A DNA stretch of 64,000 nucleotides, from the NCBI GenBank assembly GCA_001770935.1, contig MESI01000043.1, forward strand, positions 53,605 to 117,604, given 5' to 3'. This stretch comes from Burkholderiales bacterium RIFCSPLOWO2_12_FULL_61_40 (lineage in GTDB: Bacteria > Pseudomonadota > Gammaproteobacteria > Burkholderiales > Burkholderiaceae_C). Below the pieces are notes generated by a model. That model did not search any database and was not told the origin of the DNA. It saw nothing but the letters and a program-made list of their open reading frames with translations. Made by a program: the position numbers and the translations under genes. Positions 20,037 through 28,311 of the stretch are shown here, piece by piece (positions within the stretch are counted from its first letter, which is position 1; every line of letters starts with the position of its first letter).

Positions 20037-20957
20037 CTAGGCGCTCAGCGCCCGGGACGCTTGCAAGCGGGTTTGTTCCGTCAGGTACTCCAGGAACACC
20101 TGGGTGCGCCGGGGCAGGAATTTGCGGCTCGGCAGTGCGGCGTAAATGGTGAACTGCCCGGTAATCCAGGGCCGCAACACCCGCACCAGGTCGCCACTGG
20201 CCAGGTAGGGCGCCACCAGCTCCACCGCTGTGGCGGTGATGCCTGCGCCGTCCAGGGCGGCGCGCAGCAGGGTGTCGATGTGGTTGGCGCACAAAACCGG
20301 CTTCACCTCCAGATCCCAATGCGCATCGGGACGCCCGGCCTGCGTCAGGCGCAATGCGCGCGGGCGAAAACCGGTGGCCCGCAAGCGCAGGCAATCGTGC
20401 TGCGCGAGTTCTGCAGGCTCCATCGGTGTGCCCTTGCGCTTCAGGTAGGCGGGGGAGGCCACCAAGATCGCTTCGGAAGACACAACCTTGCGCGCAATCA
20501 CATCGCCATCGAAATTGGCATCCGTAGCCAGCAGGGTGATGTCATAGTCCTCAACCGGTGGCTCCTGAAAGGACGCCACTTCAATGTCGAGCATGATTTT
20601 GGGATAGAGCTGCCGAAAGCCTGCCACCAGCGGGGCCAGCACATGGGTGGCAAGTATCGGTTGTGCCATCAGGCGCAGCACACCGGCCAGCTCGTGCGTA
20701 TGGGAGCTGGCCATGTCATGGGCTTCGTCGATGTCTTGCAATATGGCGCGCACCCGGCGCAGGTACATCTCCCCCGCCTCGCTCAGCGACAGGCGGCGCG
20801 TACTGCGGTGCAGCAAACGGGCGCCCAGGTGCTCCTCCAGATCGGCCACCAGGCGCGTCACCACGGCGGGCGACATGTCCAGCGCCCGTGCCGCAGCGGC
20901 AAAGCCGCCCTCGTCGATCACCCGCTGAAACACCCGCATCGACATCAACCGGTCCAT
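20037..20957 (-). CDS. LysR-family transcriptional regulator
   Basis: 306 aa. N-terminal winged helix ('MRVFQRVIDEGGFAAAARALDMSPAVVTRLVADLEEHLG') and a LysR effector domain with 'YDITLLATDANFDGDVIARKV', of the CrgA-like subgroup. It is transcribed away from the four-gene operon starting at 21226, with a 0.27-kb A/T-richer spacer between. Divergent genes are common LysR targets, so it could control that operon or its own gene. That is inference only; the ligand is unknown. Confidence 0.9.
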   Translation of the reverse strand: MDRLMSMRVFQRVIDEGGFAAAARALDMSPAVVTRLVADLEEHLGARLLHRSTRRLSLSEAGEMYLRRVRAILQDIDEAHDMASSHTHELAGVLRLMAQPILATHVLAPLVAGFRQLYPKIMLDIEVASFQEPPVEDYDITLLATDANFDGDVIARKVVSSEAILVASPAYLKRKGTPMEPAELAQHDCLRLRATGFRPRALRLTQAGRPDAHWDLEVKPVLCANHIDTLLRAALDGAGITATAVELVAPYLASGDLVRVLRPWITGQFTIYAALPSRKFLPRRTQVFLEYLTEQTRLQASRALSA

Positions 20958-21138
20958 AAAGCCCTTTATTGGGAAAACAAGGCTTTAATTATTGCGTATT
21001 TGGCAATTTTCAACGTCTTTCATGTTTTTCCTATTTGCCAAGGGAAACTATGAAATACACCCGCACGACGGACATCAGGTGCAATGAACCATGAACCGAG
21101 AAAGTCCATTAGGCGCACCCTCGATGCTGCTTGGCGAT

Positions 21139-21166
21139 TTGACGGAGTCACCGTTCCATGTAAAGT
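21139..21166 (+). promoter_or_regulatory. Candidate sigma-70 promoter of the four-gene operon
   Basis: TTGACG (21139-21144), 16-bp spacer, TAAAGT (21161-21166). Transcription would start near 21173 and give a leader of about 50 nt before the ATG at 21226. The -10 match is weak. It supports the downstream start rather than the earlier in-frame ATGs. Confidence 0.3.
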
Positions 21167-21225
21167 GGCGTTTTGCAAAGCTGCAAGTTCCAGCACACCA
21201 CACCACCTCATTTCCTGCCGACACC

Positions 21226-22296
21226 ATGAGCGGTCCCACCACAGTCATCTTCACGGCCCATCCGGTTGCAGTTCTGCTCGCGGCGGCGGCCGTGCGCGCC
21301 GCCCTGGCGGTCCAGGAAGGCTACGCCCGTGCGGAAGATTTGCAGCAAAGCCACCAGGACCAAAGGGATGCCCTGCACCAGATGCAAGGTGCGTCTGAAG
21401 CCACCGGGCGCCAAGCCCTGGATGAAGAGGCCAGCACCGCCGAGGCGGCATTTGTCCAAATCCAGACCGTGGCCGAGAAGTTGGGCATTGCAAAGCAAGT
21501 CCAGGCCACGCGGCCACTGCGGCCAGAAACGGCAGACCGCATTGCCATGGCGGCGTATGTGCGTGCCCTGCACGCATTGGCAGAGCAGCTGCGCACCCTC
21601 TTGCTCACCGAAGCCGCCCGCCAGTCCGCAGAGTTCGCCGACATGCCCGAGTTTTCCATGCAGGCCGCCGTCGGCGCGGCCGTGCCGCAACAGCTTGCGC
21701 AACGCCTGCTGGCGCGCATCGCCCACTTGGGGATGGCACCGGCGCATCTGCAGAAGATTGCGCTGGAACTGGACCAGACTCCGCCGGGTGAGCGTGCCCA
21801 CCTGCTGGCCACCGAACTGCGCGCACAAGTCCAGGCGCACATCGACGCCGTGCAAAAGCAGCAAGTGCAAGAGGCGGCCTCCGTGGTGGTCCTGCAATCG
21901 CTCAAGGACCTGGGTTACCAGGTCGAGGAAGTGTCCGACACCTTGTTTGTGGAAGGCGGGGTGCTGCATTTCCGCCGCCCAGGCTGGGGCAACTACATGG
22001 TGCGCATGCGGGTGGATGCCCAAGCCGAATCGGCCAACTTCAATGTGGTGCGCGCCGTGGCCCAGGGCGAAAATGAACGCAGCGTGCTGGACCACCTGGC
22101 CGAGGACCGCTGGTGCGCCGAGTTCCCTGCCTTGTTGCAGGCACTGGAAGTGCGGGGCATTCACCTGCAAGTGACGCGGCGGCTGGAAGCCGGGGCAGTG
22201 CCTGTGCAACTGGTGGATGCCGCCAAATTGCCGAAGTTCTCTGAAGAGGAGTCCAGTCCCGTGCGTGCACAACCCTTGACGAAGAAACTGCCATGA
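21226..22296 (+). CDS. Uncharacterised helical protein, first gene of four-gene operon
   Basis: About 356 aa from the ATG at 21226 (MSGPTTVIFTAHPVAVLLAAAAVRAA). In-frame starts from 21091 exist but the added stretch overlaps the candidate promoter and looks non-coding. Residues 15-30 are Ala/Val-rich and could be a short hydrophobic helix. Residues 30-260 are rich in Ala, Gln and Glu and predicted alpha-helical or coiled coil. From about 250 a more globular part follows ('LKDLGYQVEEVSDTLFVEGGVLHF', 'GWGNYMVRMRVD'). I do not recognise the family. The stop overlaps the next ATG (ATGA), so it is co-translated with the AAA+ ATPase and likely its partner or adaptor. Confidence 0.8.
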   Translation: MSGPTTVIFTAHPVAVLLAAAAVRAALAVQEGYARAEDLQQSHQDQRDALHQMQGASEATGRQALDEEASTAEAAFVQIQTVAEKLGIAKQVQATRPLRPETADRIAMAAYVRALHALAEQLRTLLLTEAARQSAEFADMPEFSMQAAVGAAVPQQLAQRLLARIAHLGMAPAHLQKIALELDQTPPGERAHLLATELRAQVQAHIDAVQKQQVQEAASVVVLQSLKDLGYQVEEVSDTLFVEGGVLHFRRPGWGNYMVRMRVDAQAESANFNVVRAVAQGENERSVLDHLAEDRWCAEFPALLQALEVRGIHLQVTRRLEAGAVPVQLVDAAKLPKFSEEESSPVRAQPLTKKLP

Positions 22297-24131
22297 CCCA
22301 TCCCGTAGCCCGTTGGCTGCTCGACCTGGAGCGCCTGCTGCCGATCCGTTCGCAGTTCGTCATTTCGGGCAGCATCCGTGACCGTTTCATCACCCCGCTG
22401 GCGGGCGGCCCCGCGCTGGTGCCGCTGGTGCGTGCGCTGTGGGAAACACTTAAAGCCAGCGACTACCGTTTCTTGCTGGTGGTAGACCCGGCCGATGGCC
22501 TGCGGGTCTACCCGGACGAGCCCGTACCGCGTGAACTGGCCACACGGCTGTTCGACCTCAAACTCTCCAACGGCTACCAGGTCATGAGCCTGGAGTCGCT
22601 GACCGGGGTGATGAAAAAGGTGACGGCGGAGCGTGAGGCGCGGTGTGCACTGGTGCTCGATTTCGCCTCGCGCATGACGCGCCAGGCCGAGCACCTGAGT
22701 GAGGCGGAGCACCGCTTTTTTGTGGCCGCCGAAAAAATGTCCTTGCAGGCCGCGCCGGTGGTGCCGCGTGAAGGCGGTGGTGCGCCGCAATTCAATCCGG
22801 TGGTGTGGCTGGCCAACCGCCCACAAGACCTGCCGTCGTGGTTCACCCTGGACAGCGAGCGTGTCGCCAGCCTCACCATCGGCAAGCCTGATTTTGAAAC
22901 CCGGCAAGCCGCCGCCCAGCAGTTGGCTCCCCTGTTTGTGGGCTATGCCGAGGCCAGCGCAGTCGCGCGCGAGCAATTCGTCAAAAATTTCACCGAGGGC
23001 ACAGAAGGCATGCCGTTGACGGCGCTGTCCGACATCACCGAGTTGGCCGACCGCCAGCACCTGGGCCTGCCGGACATTGACGATGCGATGCGCTGCTACA
23101 AGGTGGGCGCGCTCGACAACCCTTGGCGCAAGGACTACCTGCGCGAGAAAATCCGTGATGCGCAAGCCTTTATCGAGGACCGTGTCAAAGGGCAGCATCC
23201 GGCCGTGGTTAAAACGCTGGACATCCTCAAGCGCTCTGTGATGGGGCTGACCGGTGCGCAAGCCCGCTCGGGCGGCAGCCGTCCGCGTGGCGTGTTGTTT
23301 TTTGCCGGTCCCACGGGCGTGGGAAAAACCGAGTTGGCCAAGACCCTGACGCAATTGGTGTTTGGCGACGAACGCGCCTACCTGCGTTTCGACATGAGTG
23401 AATTTGCCGAAGAGCACAGCAGTGCACGTTTGCTGGGCGCGCCACCGGGTTATATCGGCTTTGACGCCGGGGGCGAGCTGACCAACGCGGTGCGGGAGAA
23501 ACCGTTTTCGGTGGTGCTGTTCGACGAAATCGAAAAGGCCCACCCGCGCATCCTCGACAAGTTTCTGCAGATTCTGGAAGACGGCCGCCTGACCGATGGG
23601 CGTGGCGACACCGCGTATTTTTCGGAAACCATTTTGGTGTTCACCTCCAACCTGGGCATTTTCGGAGAAGACGCGCAGGGCCAGCGTGTGCAAAGTGTGC
23701 AGCCCGGCGACCCGTATGAAAAAGTCGAGTCCACGGTGCGCGAATCCATTGCCAACTATTTCAAATTCAAGCTCTCGCGCCCCGAGCTGTTGAACCGCAT
23801 CGGCGACAACATCGTGGTGTTCAATTTCATCAGCACCGAGGTGGCCGAGCGTATTTTTGACGGCATGCTGCGCAATATCGCCCGTCGCCTGAAGGAGGAG
23901 TTCAAAGTGCAACTCTCCATGCCGGTGGCCGTGCGCAGTGCCTTGCTGGAACGCTGCACACGCGACCTGAGCCATGGCGGACGCGGCATCGGCAACCAAC
24001 TGGAGTCGGCCTTCATCAACCCCTTGTCGCGCGCCCTGTTTGCACACGACCTGGAGGGCAAGCAGCGCCTCGCCATCACCGGTTTGACCGAGGTGGACCG
24101 GGTCGTGACGCTGACGCTGCAGAGCGCATGA
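22293..24131 (+). CDS. Clp/Hsp100-like AAA+ ATPase with degenerate first module
   Basis: 612 aa. The C-terminal half is a full Clp D2-type AAA+: Walker A GPTGVGKT (339-346), aromatic pore loop G-Y-I-G (387-390), Walker B 'VVLFDEIEKAH' (D411, E412), sensor 'TSNLG', arginine finger in 'LSRPELLNRIGD' and a Clp small domain. The first about 300 residues look like an AAA module without a P-loop ('SQFVISGSIRDRF'), keeping a Walker-B-like 'CALVLDFA'. It lacks the ClpA/B N-domain, the middle domain and any ClpP-binding loop I can see. It is predicted to thread or remodel a protein. Overlaps by 4 bp with both neighbours. Confidence 0.88.
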   Translation: MTHPVARWLLDLERLLPIRSQFVISGSIRDRFITPLAGGPALVPLVRALWETLKASDYRFLLVVDPADGLRVYPDEPVPRELATRLFDLKLSNGYQVMSLESLTGVMKKVTAEREARCALVLDFASRMTRQAEHLSEAEHRFFVAAEKMSLQAAPVVPREGGGAPQFNPVVWLANRPQDLPSWFTLDSERVASLTIGKPDFETRQAAAQQLAPLFVGYAEASAVAREQFVKNFTEGTEGMPLTALSDITELADRQHLGLPDIDDAMRCYKVGALDNPWRKDYLREKIRDAQAFIEDRVKGQHPAVVKTLDILKRSVMGLTGAQARSGGSRPRGVLFFAGPTGVGKTELAKTLTQLVFGDERAYLRFDMSEFAEEHSSARLLGAPPGYIGFDAGGELTNAVREKPFSVVLFDEIEKAHPRILDKFLQILEDGRLTDGRGDTAYFSETILVFTSNLGIFGEDAQGQRVQSVQPGDPYEKVESTVRESIANYFKFKLSRPELLNRIGDNIVVFNFISTEVAERIFDGMLRNIARRLKEEFKVQLSMPVAVRSALLERCTRDLSHGGRGIGNQLESAFINPLSRALFAHDLEGKQRLAITGLTEVDRVVTLTLQSA

Positions 24132-24784
24132 AAATCGCCATCAACAAAGCGCATTTCCCCGTCACGGTGCTGGGGCCGGGGCGGCGCATTGGCCTGTGGC
24201 TGCAGGGCTGCAGCATCGGCTGTAAAGGCTGTGTGTCCCAAGACACCTGGGCACGCGACCCCGGTCGCGAGATGACGGTGGCGCGGCTTCTCAGCTGGTG
24301 CCGCCAAACGACGGGTGGCGTGTTCGATGGCGTCACGATTTCGGGTGGCGAACCCTTTGACCAGCCGCAGGCACTGGCCGTGTTGCTGGACGCACTGCGG
24401 GACTGGCGTGCCGCTGAAAACGCAGATTTTGACATCTTGTGCTACAGCGGTTACCCCCTGGCGCGGCTGCAAAAAAAGCATGCCAGGCTGTTGGGCAAAC
24501 TCGATGCGCTGATTCCCGAACCCTACCTCGACCACCAACCACTGACCCATTTGTGGCGCGGCTCGGCCAACCAGCCTCTGGTGCTGCTGTCGGAGCGCGG
24601 CCGCAGACGTTTGGCCGACTATGTGGACGCTGGCGCGGACAGCGGCGGTAAACGGATTCAGGCCATGGTCGATGGGGAGCGTGTCTGGTATGTGGGCATT
24701 CCGGCACGCGGTGACATGGCGGCGTTGGAGGCGGCGTGTACCGAGCGCGGCGTCGCGTTTGCGCAGGTGAGCTGGCGGCAGTAA
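24128..24784 (+). CDS. Radical SAM protein, NrdG/activase-like
   Basis: 218 aa. The cluster motif CSIGCKGC gives C28-x3-C32-x2-C35. The SAM-binding motif is 'ISGGEPFDQP' (GGEP 73-76), and the short size and 'VTVLGPGRRIGLWLQGC' start are like anaerobic ribonucleotide-reductase and glycyl-radical activases. No glycyl-radical enzyme gene lies anywhere in the window, so the target is unknown. The ATG overlaps the AAA+ stop and the TAA directly abuts the kinase ATG. An activase-like role on an operon protein, or a peptide-modifying role, is possible but inferred. Confidence 0.88.
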   Translation: MKIAINKAHFPVTVLGPGRRIGLWLQGCSIGCKGCVSQDTWARDPGREMTVARLLSWCRQTTGGVFDGVTISGGEPFDQPQALAVLLDALRDWRAAENADFDILCYSGYPLARLQKKHARLLGKLDALIPEPYLDHQPLTHLWRGSANQPLVLLSERGRRRLADYVDAGADSGGKRIQAMVDGERVWYVGIPARGDMAALEAACTERGVAFAQVSWRQ

Positions 24785-27160
24785 ATGGACGCTGACACTG
24801 ATTACGTTCGCCGCTGCCCGTCTTGCGAGAGCGAGCATGCACCGCAGGTCATGCGCTGCGGCTGCGGTGCTTTGCTGGTCGGGGTGGATTTGGTTGGCAA
24901 ACACACGGTGGAGCAGGCGCTTGCACCCCAGCCGGACGTGCCAGACGACGATACCTGCATCACCTGCCCCTTTGAAGACTGCGCACAAACCAATCCGGCG
25001 GGCAGCACCAGCTGCCTGTATTGCAACCGCCCCTTGAACGGTGGAGCACTTGCACTACAGGCATCCACCGGCCCGGTGCAAAGCCTGCTGACCCTGCCTG
25101 TCAAACTGAAGGCGCGTTATCGCATCCTGCGTCCTCTGCCCACCCAGGGTGCGGAAGCCGAATTGCTGTTGGTCGAAGCGCACGGCGGTGGTCCGGCCCA
25201 CGTGGCAAAAATCTACCGCCATGGCATCCAGCCCCGGCCCGAGGTCCAGCAGCGCATCGGCCGCATAGACCCCCACCATCGGCTGGAGGTGTTGGAGTTT
25301 GGCGTCTCGGAAGGGTATGCCTACGAGTTGATGGAATACTGTGCGCTGGGCTCCTTGCGCCAGTGCCTGCAAGCGGGACCCTTGGCCGATGCACTGCTGC
25401 GGGACTGGGTGCACGAGTTGTCCCTGGCCATTGCAGGCGTCCATGCGGTCGGCCTGATCCACCGCGATCTGAAGCCGGAAAACATTTTGGTGCGCAGCGT
25501 GCAGCCGCTGGACCTGGTGTTGACCGATTTTGGCATTTCCTCCGTGCTGGAGGCCACCCAGCGCTTTACGGGCACCGCGCGCACGCTGCCCTATGCCCCA
25601 CCCGAAAGTCTGTCCGGCGTGATCGATGGCAAGGCGGACTATTGGGCGCTCGGCATGGTCATTCTGGAAGGGGCGCTGGGCCAGCATCCGTTTGCGGGAT
25701 TGTCGGAGGCCGTCATCCTGCACCACCTGACCACCCGCAGCATGGACCTTGCCGGCATCGCCGACCGCAAGCTTCGCACCTTGCTGCGCGGCTTGCTGTT
25801 GCGCGACCCCCAGCAGCGCTGGGGTATGGATGAAATCACCCGCTGGCGCGCCGACGATCCCAGCCTGCCCGAGCCAGTTGAACAGGGCGTGGGGGCCAGC
25901 TTCCATGCGCCCTACCACCTGGGCCGGGATATTTGCCATAGCAAAGAACAGCTCGCCGTGGCGCTGAGCCGCAATTGGCGCGAGGGGGTGGCTGACATGG
26001 CCAATGGCCAATTGCAGACCTGGTTTCGCGAGGTACAGAAGGACCAGAACACCGTGCGTCTGCTGCTGGAGCTGCGCTATGAAACTCAGGTGCCAGTGGA
26101 TGTGCAATTGCTCAAATTGATTCTGCATCTGGCGCCCGGTATTCCACCGGTTTGGCGGGGAGAAACGATTGAACTGCCCGCCATCCTTTCCCATGCCAAC
26201 CAGGCACTGAAAGGAGACGCCGACGCGGCGCAATGGTTGCACACGCTTTACCAGCACCGCGTGCTGGAAACCTACGCCAGCGCGGGAAATGCGGTGGCGG
26301 CCAGCATTGTGCAGAAATGGGGTGCGGCGTGTGAACAATTTGCGCGTGCCTGGGACGTGGGCCATGCATTGATCCGGGGAAAAGCCCCTGCGCGTGGTCC
26401 CGATGAATTTGTCAATTTTGACCAGGTGGTTTATGGCAAGGACGATGCCGTGTGCCCGTCCCTGGCGGGTATGCACGCGCGGCTGCTGGCGATGGCGTTT
26501 GACCCCGCGTGGTCGCAGCGCCTGCGCCAGCGATTGACCGCAGAGCTTGCGACGCCCATGGTGTATTGCCCCTGGCTCGCTGAATTGGGCGACCTGCGCA
26601 CCATGGATGCCGCCACCGTGCTGGTGCTGGAGGCTTTGTTGCCGGACGCCAAAAAGGTGGCGGATCGCCAAATCCAGGCCGATGCGCGGCACCGCGAAAC
26701 GCAAATGCAGGATTACCAAACGACCAAACAGGAGATCTCCGCTGCCCTCCTTGCGGTTCGCACCGCAGCCCGGCGCACGGGGGTGATGCGACCCCATGCG
26801 TCGGTGGAGCTGCGCACGGCACTGGACCACTACTTCGAGGTGATTGGCAAAATCAAAGCCTCGGGACGCGCGGATGCGGACTGGCAAACCTTGAGGAAGT
26901 CGGCCAGCCGCGTTGAACGGGTGGCCCTCCAGATGTTGTCACTGCTGGATATCCAGGCAGAACGGAGAGAGGTCAATGCCGGGTGGTTCAGCGCACAGGT
27001 TCTGGGCTTCGTCGTGCTTGCCGCATTCCTGCTGCTGGTCTTTTTGGGCGAGGGGACGAGCTACTGGCTGATGGCCGCCGCTGGCGCCGTGATGGCGTGG
27101 CGGCTAGTGCCTCTTTATTCCTTGGCGAAGGAAATCAGAGCCCTGGCGGCCAAACTGTAA
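24785..27160 (+). CDS. Zinc-ribbon Ser/Thr protein kinase with C-terminal membrane anchor
   Basis: 791 aa. The N-terminus has two zinc-ribbon-like cysteine sets (C11, C14, C25, C27; C58, C61, C77, C80). Residues about 110-345 form a Hanks-type kinase: 'HVAKIY' (K142), 'HRDLKPEN' (226-233), DFG (248-250) and an APPES-like segment. The glycine loop is poor. A helical region of about 380 residues without a recognised domain follows, then two membrane helices near 735-775. The start ATG immediately follows the radical SAM stop with no spacer. It is likely the regulatory arm of the operon, signalling on the cytoplasmic side of the membrane. Confidence 0.88.
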   Translation: MDADTDYVRRCPSCESEHAPQVMRCGCGALLVGVDLVGKHTVEQALAPQPDVPDDDTCITCPFEDCAQTNPAGSTSCLYCNRPLNGGALALQASTGPVQSLLTLPVKLKARYRILRPLPTQGAEAELLLVEAHGGGPAHVAKIYRHGIQPRPEVQQRIGRIDPHHRLEVLEFGVSEGYAYELMEYCALGSLRQCLQAGPLADALLRDWVHELSLAIAGVHAVGLIHRDLKPENILVRSVQPLDLVLTDFGISSVLEATQRFTGTARTLPYAPPESLSGVIDGKADYWALGMVILEGALGQHPFAGLSEAVILHHLTTRSMDLAGIADRKLRTLLRGLLLRDPQQRWGMDEITRWRADDPSLPEPVEQGVGASFHAPYHLGRDICHSKEQLAVALSRNWREGVADMANGQLQTWFREVQKDQNTVRLLLELRYETQVPVDVQLLKLILHLAPGIPPVWRGETIELPAILSHANQALKGDADAAQWLHTLYQHRVLETYASAGNAVAASIVQKWGAACEQFARAWDVGHALIRGKAPARGPDEFVNFDQVVYGKDDAVCPSLAGMHARLLAMAFDPAWSQRLRQRLTAELATPMVYCPWLAELGDLRTMDAATVLVLEALLPDAKKVADRQIQADARHRETQMQDYQTTKQEISAALLAVRTAARRTGVMRPHASVELRTALDHYFEVIGKIKASGRADADWQTLRKSASRVERVALQMLSLLDIQAERREVNAGWFSAQVLGFVVLAAFLLLVFLGEGTSYWLMAAAGAVMAWRLVPLYSLAKEIRALAAKL

Positions 27161-27185
27161 GCACAGCGTGCGGCGGTGGCTGCAC

Positions 27186-27629
27186 CTACTGGATGCGCAG
27201 CACCTTGCTGTGCGCGTCCTTGCGCTTGGGCAGTGTCAGCGTCAGGATGCCGTCTTCCACTTTGGCCACGGCGGCCTTGTCGTCCACTTCGTGCAAGAGG
27301 GACATTTCGCGCGAAGCATGGCCCTGGTAGACCTCATTGACCAGCGTGCGGTAGCCATTGCCGGACTTTGCCTCTTTTTCGGGTTTGGCGTCGGTGCTGA
27401 TGGAAATGCAGTTGCGGTCAATGCTGACCTGGATGTCGTCCTTCTTGACACCGGGTACGGCAGCGCGGACCTGGTATTCCTTGTCGTTCTCGATCACGTC
27501 CACACGGATGTCGCCCGCCCAGTCGTTGTCCATGGCCAAGGGACGCATCATGCGGCGGAACATCTCTTCGAAGCGGTCAAACCGTGTTGACAGCGGGGTG
27601 GACATGGGGGTTGTACTCAGTGGATTCAT
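27186..27629 (-). CDS. Small heat-shock protein, Hsp20 family
   Basis: 147 aa from the ATG at 27629, which has AGGAGG 5 nt upstream; the longer frame is not used. The alpha-crystallin domain runs from about 45 ('DIRVDVIENDKEYQVRAAVPGVKKDDIQVSIDRN') to the 'VEDGILTLTLPKR' motif and a terminal I-x-I-like 'VLRIQ'. ATP-independent holdase for unfolding proteins. It is divergent from a second Hsp20 gene across a 159-bp spacer, and its 3' end faces that of the kinase gene 25 bp away. Confidence 0.93.
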   Translation of the reverse strand: MNPLSTTPMSTPLSTRFDRFEEMFRRMMRPLAMDNDWAGDIRVDVIENDKEYQVRAAVPGVKKDDIQVSIDRNCISISTDAKPEKEAKSGNGYRTLVNEVYQGHASREMSLLHEVDDKAAVAKVEDGILTLTLPKRKDAHSKVLRIQ

Positions 27630-27788
27630 AAAAACCTCCTGCATCAAAAGTAAAACCCCACTGTAGAAACGCAATGGCAGGCGCGTTTGTGAAATGTCAA
27701 TCGAGGCCAGCGCCGGGGTCTTAAAGTTTGCAGGTTCATCGGCTACGGCGAACGGACCCCCATCCACTTTTTTGCAGGAACCACCACC

Positions 27789-28292
27789 ATGCTCAGTTCC
27801 CTGAAACAGACCAGCAAAACCATCGGCCGCGAGATCACGCGCGCGTGGGAAAACCTCTCGGACGGTTGGCGCGAATTGCTGAGCCACAGCAGCGATGCCT
27901 TGACCCACTTCACCCGCCACAAAGACGAGGAGCAGAAAGAGGGCGGTGCGCTGGTCACGTTTCCACGTTGGGGCCTGTTGGCGGGGGAACTGGAAGAGAC
28001 GGGCGAGGAAGTGGTGGTGCGGGTTGAGCTGCCCGGTTTGGACAAAGACGATTGCCGCATCCGCGTCGAAGGCAATATGTTGTATCTGAATGGGGAAAAG
28101 CGCATGGAGCGCGAAACCCACGACAGCACCTACCACGTCATGGAACGCGCCTACGGGGCGTTTGAGCGCACCATTGCCTTGCCGAGCAGCGTGAACGCCG
28201 ACAAGGCCCAGGCGAGTTTCAAAAATGGGGTGCTGACGGTGCGTTTGCCGAAAACCGTCAGCGAGGGCGCCAAGTCCATCCCCTTGGTTTGA
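27789..28292 (+). CDS. Small heat-shock protein, Hsp20 family
   Basis: 167 aa. An N-terminal amphipathic segment precedes an alpha-crystallin domain with 'VVVRVELPGLDKDDCRIRVEG' and the conserved 'SFKNGVLTVRLPK' motif. The AGGA at 27776 is the likely ribosome site. Divergent to the other Hsp20 gene; the two proteins differ clearly, so this is not a recent duplication. A clear sigma-32 promoter could not be picked out in the shared spacer. Confidence 0.92.
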   Translation: MLSSLKQTSKTIGREITRAWENLSDGWRELLSHSSDALTHFTRHKDEEQKEGGALVTFPRWGLLAGELEETGEEVVVRVELPGLDKDDCRIRVEGNMLYLNGEKRMERETHDSTYHVMERAYGAFERTIALPSSVNADKAQASFKNGVLTVRLPKTVSEGAKSIPLV

Positions 28293-28311
28293 GCGCCCCG
28301 TTGGCCGGACT

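Noticed and set aside
27630..27788. Sigma-32 promoters between the divergent Hsp20 genes
   Set aside because: A TTGACA on the minus strand and CCCCAT-like blocks exist, but none has acceptable spacing, so no site is called.
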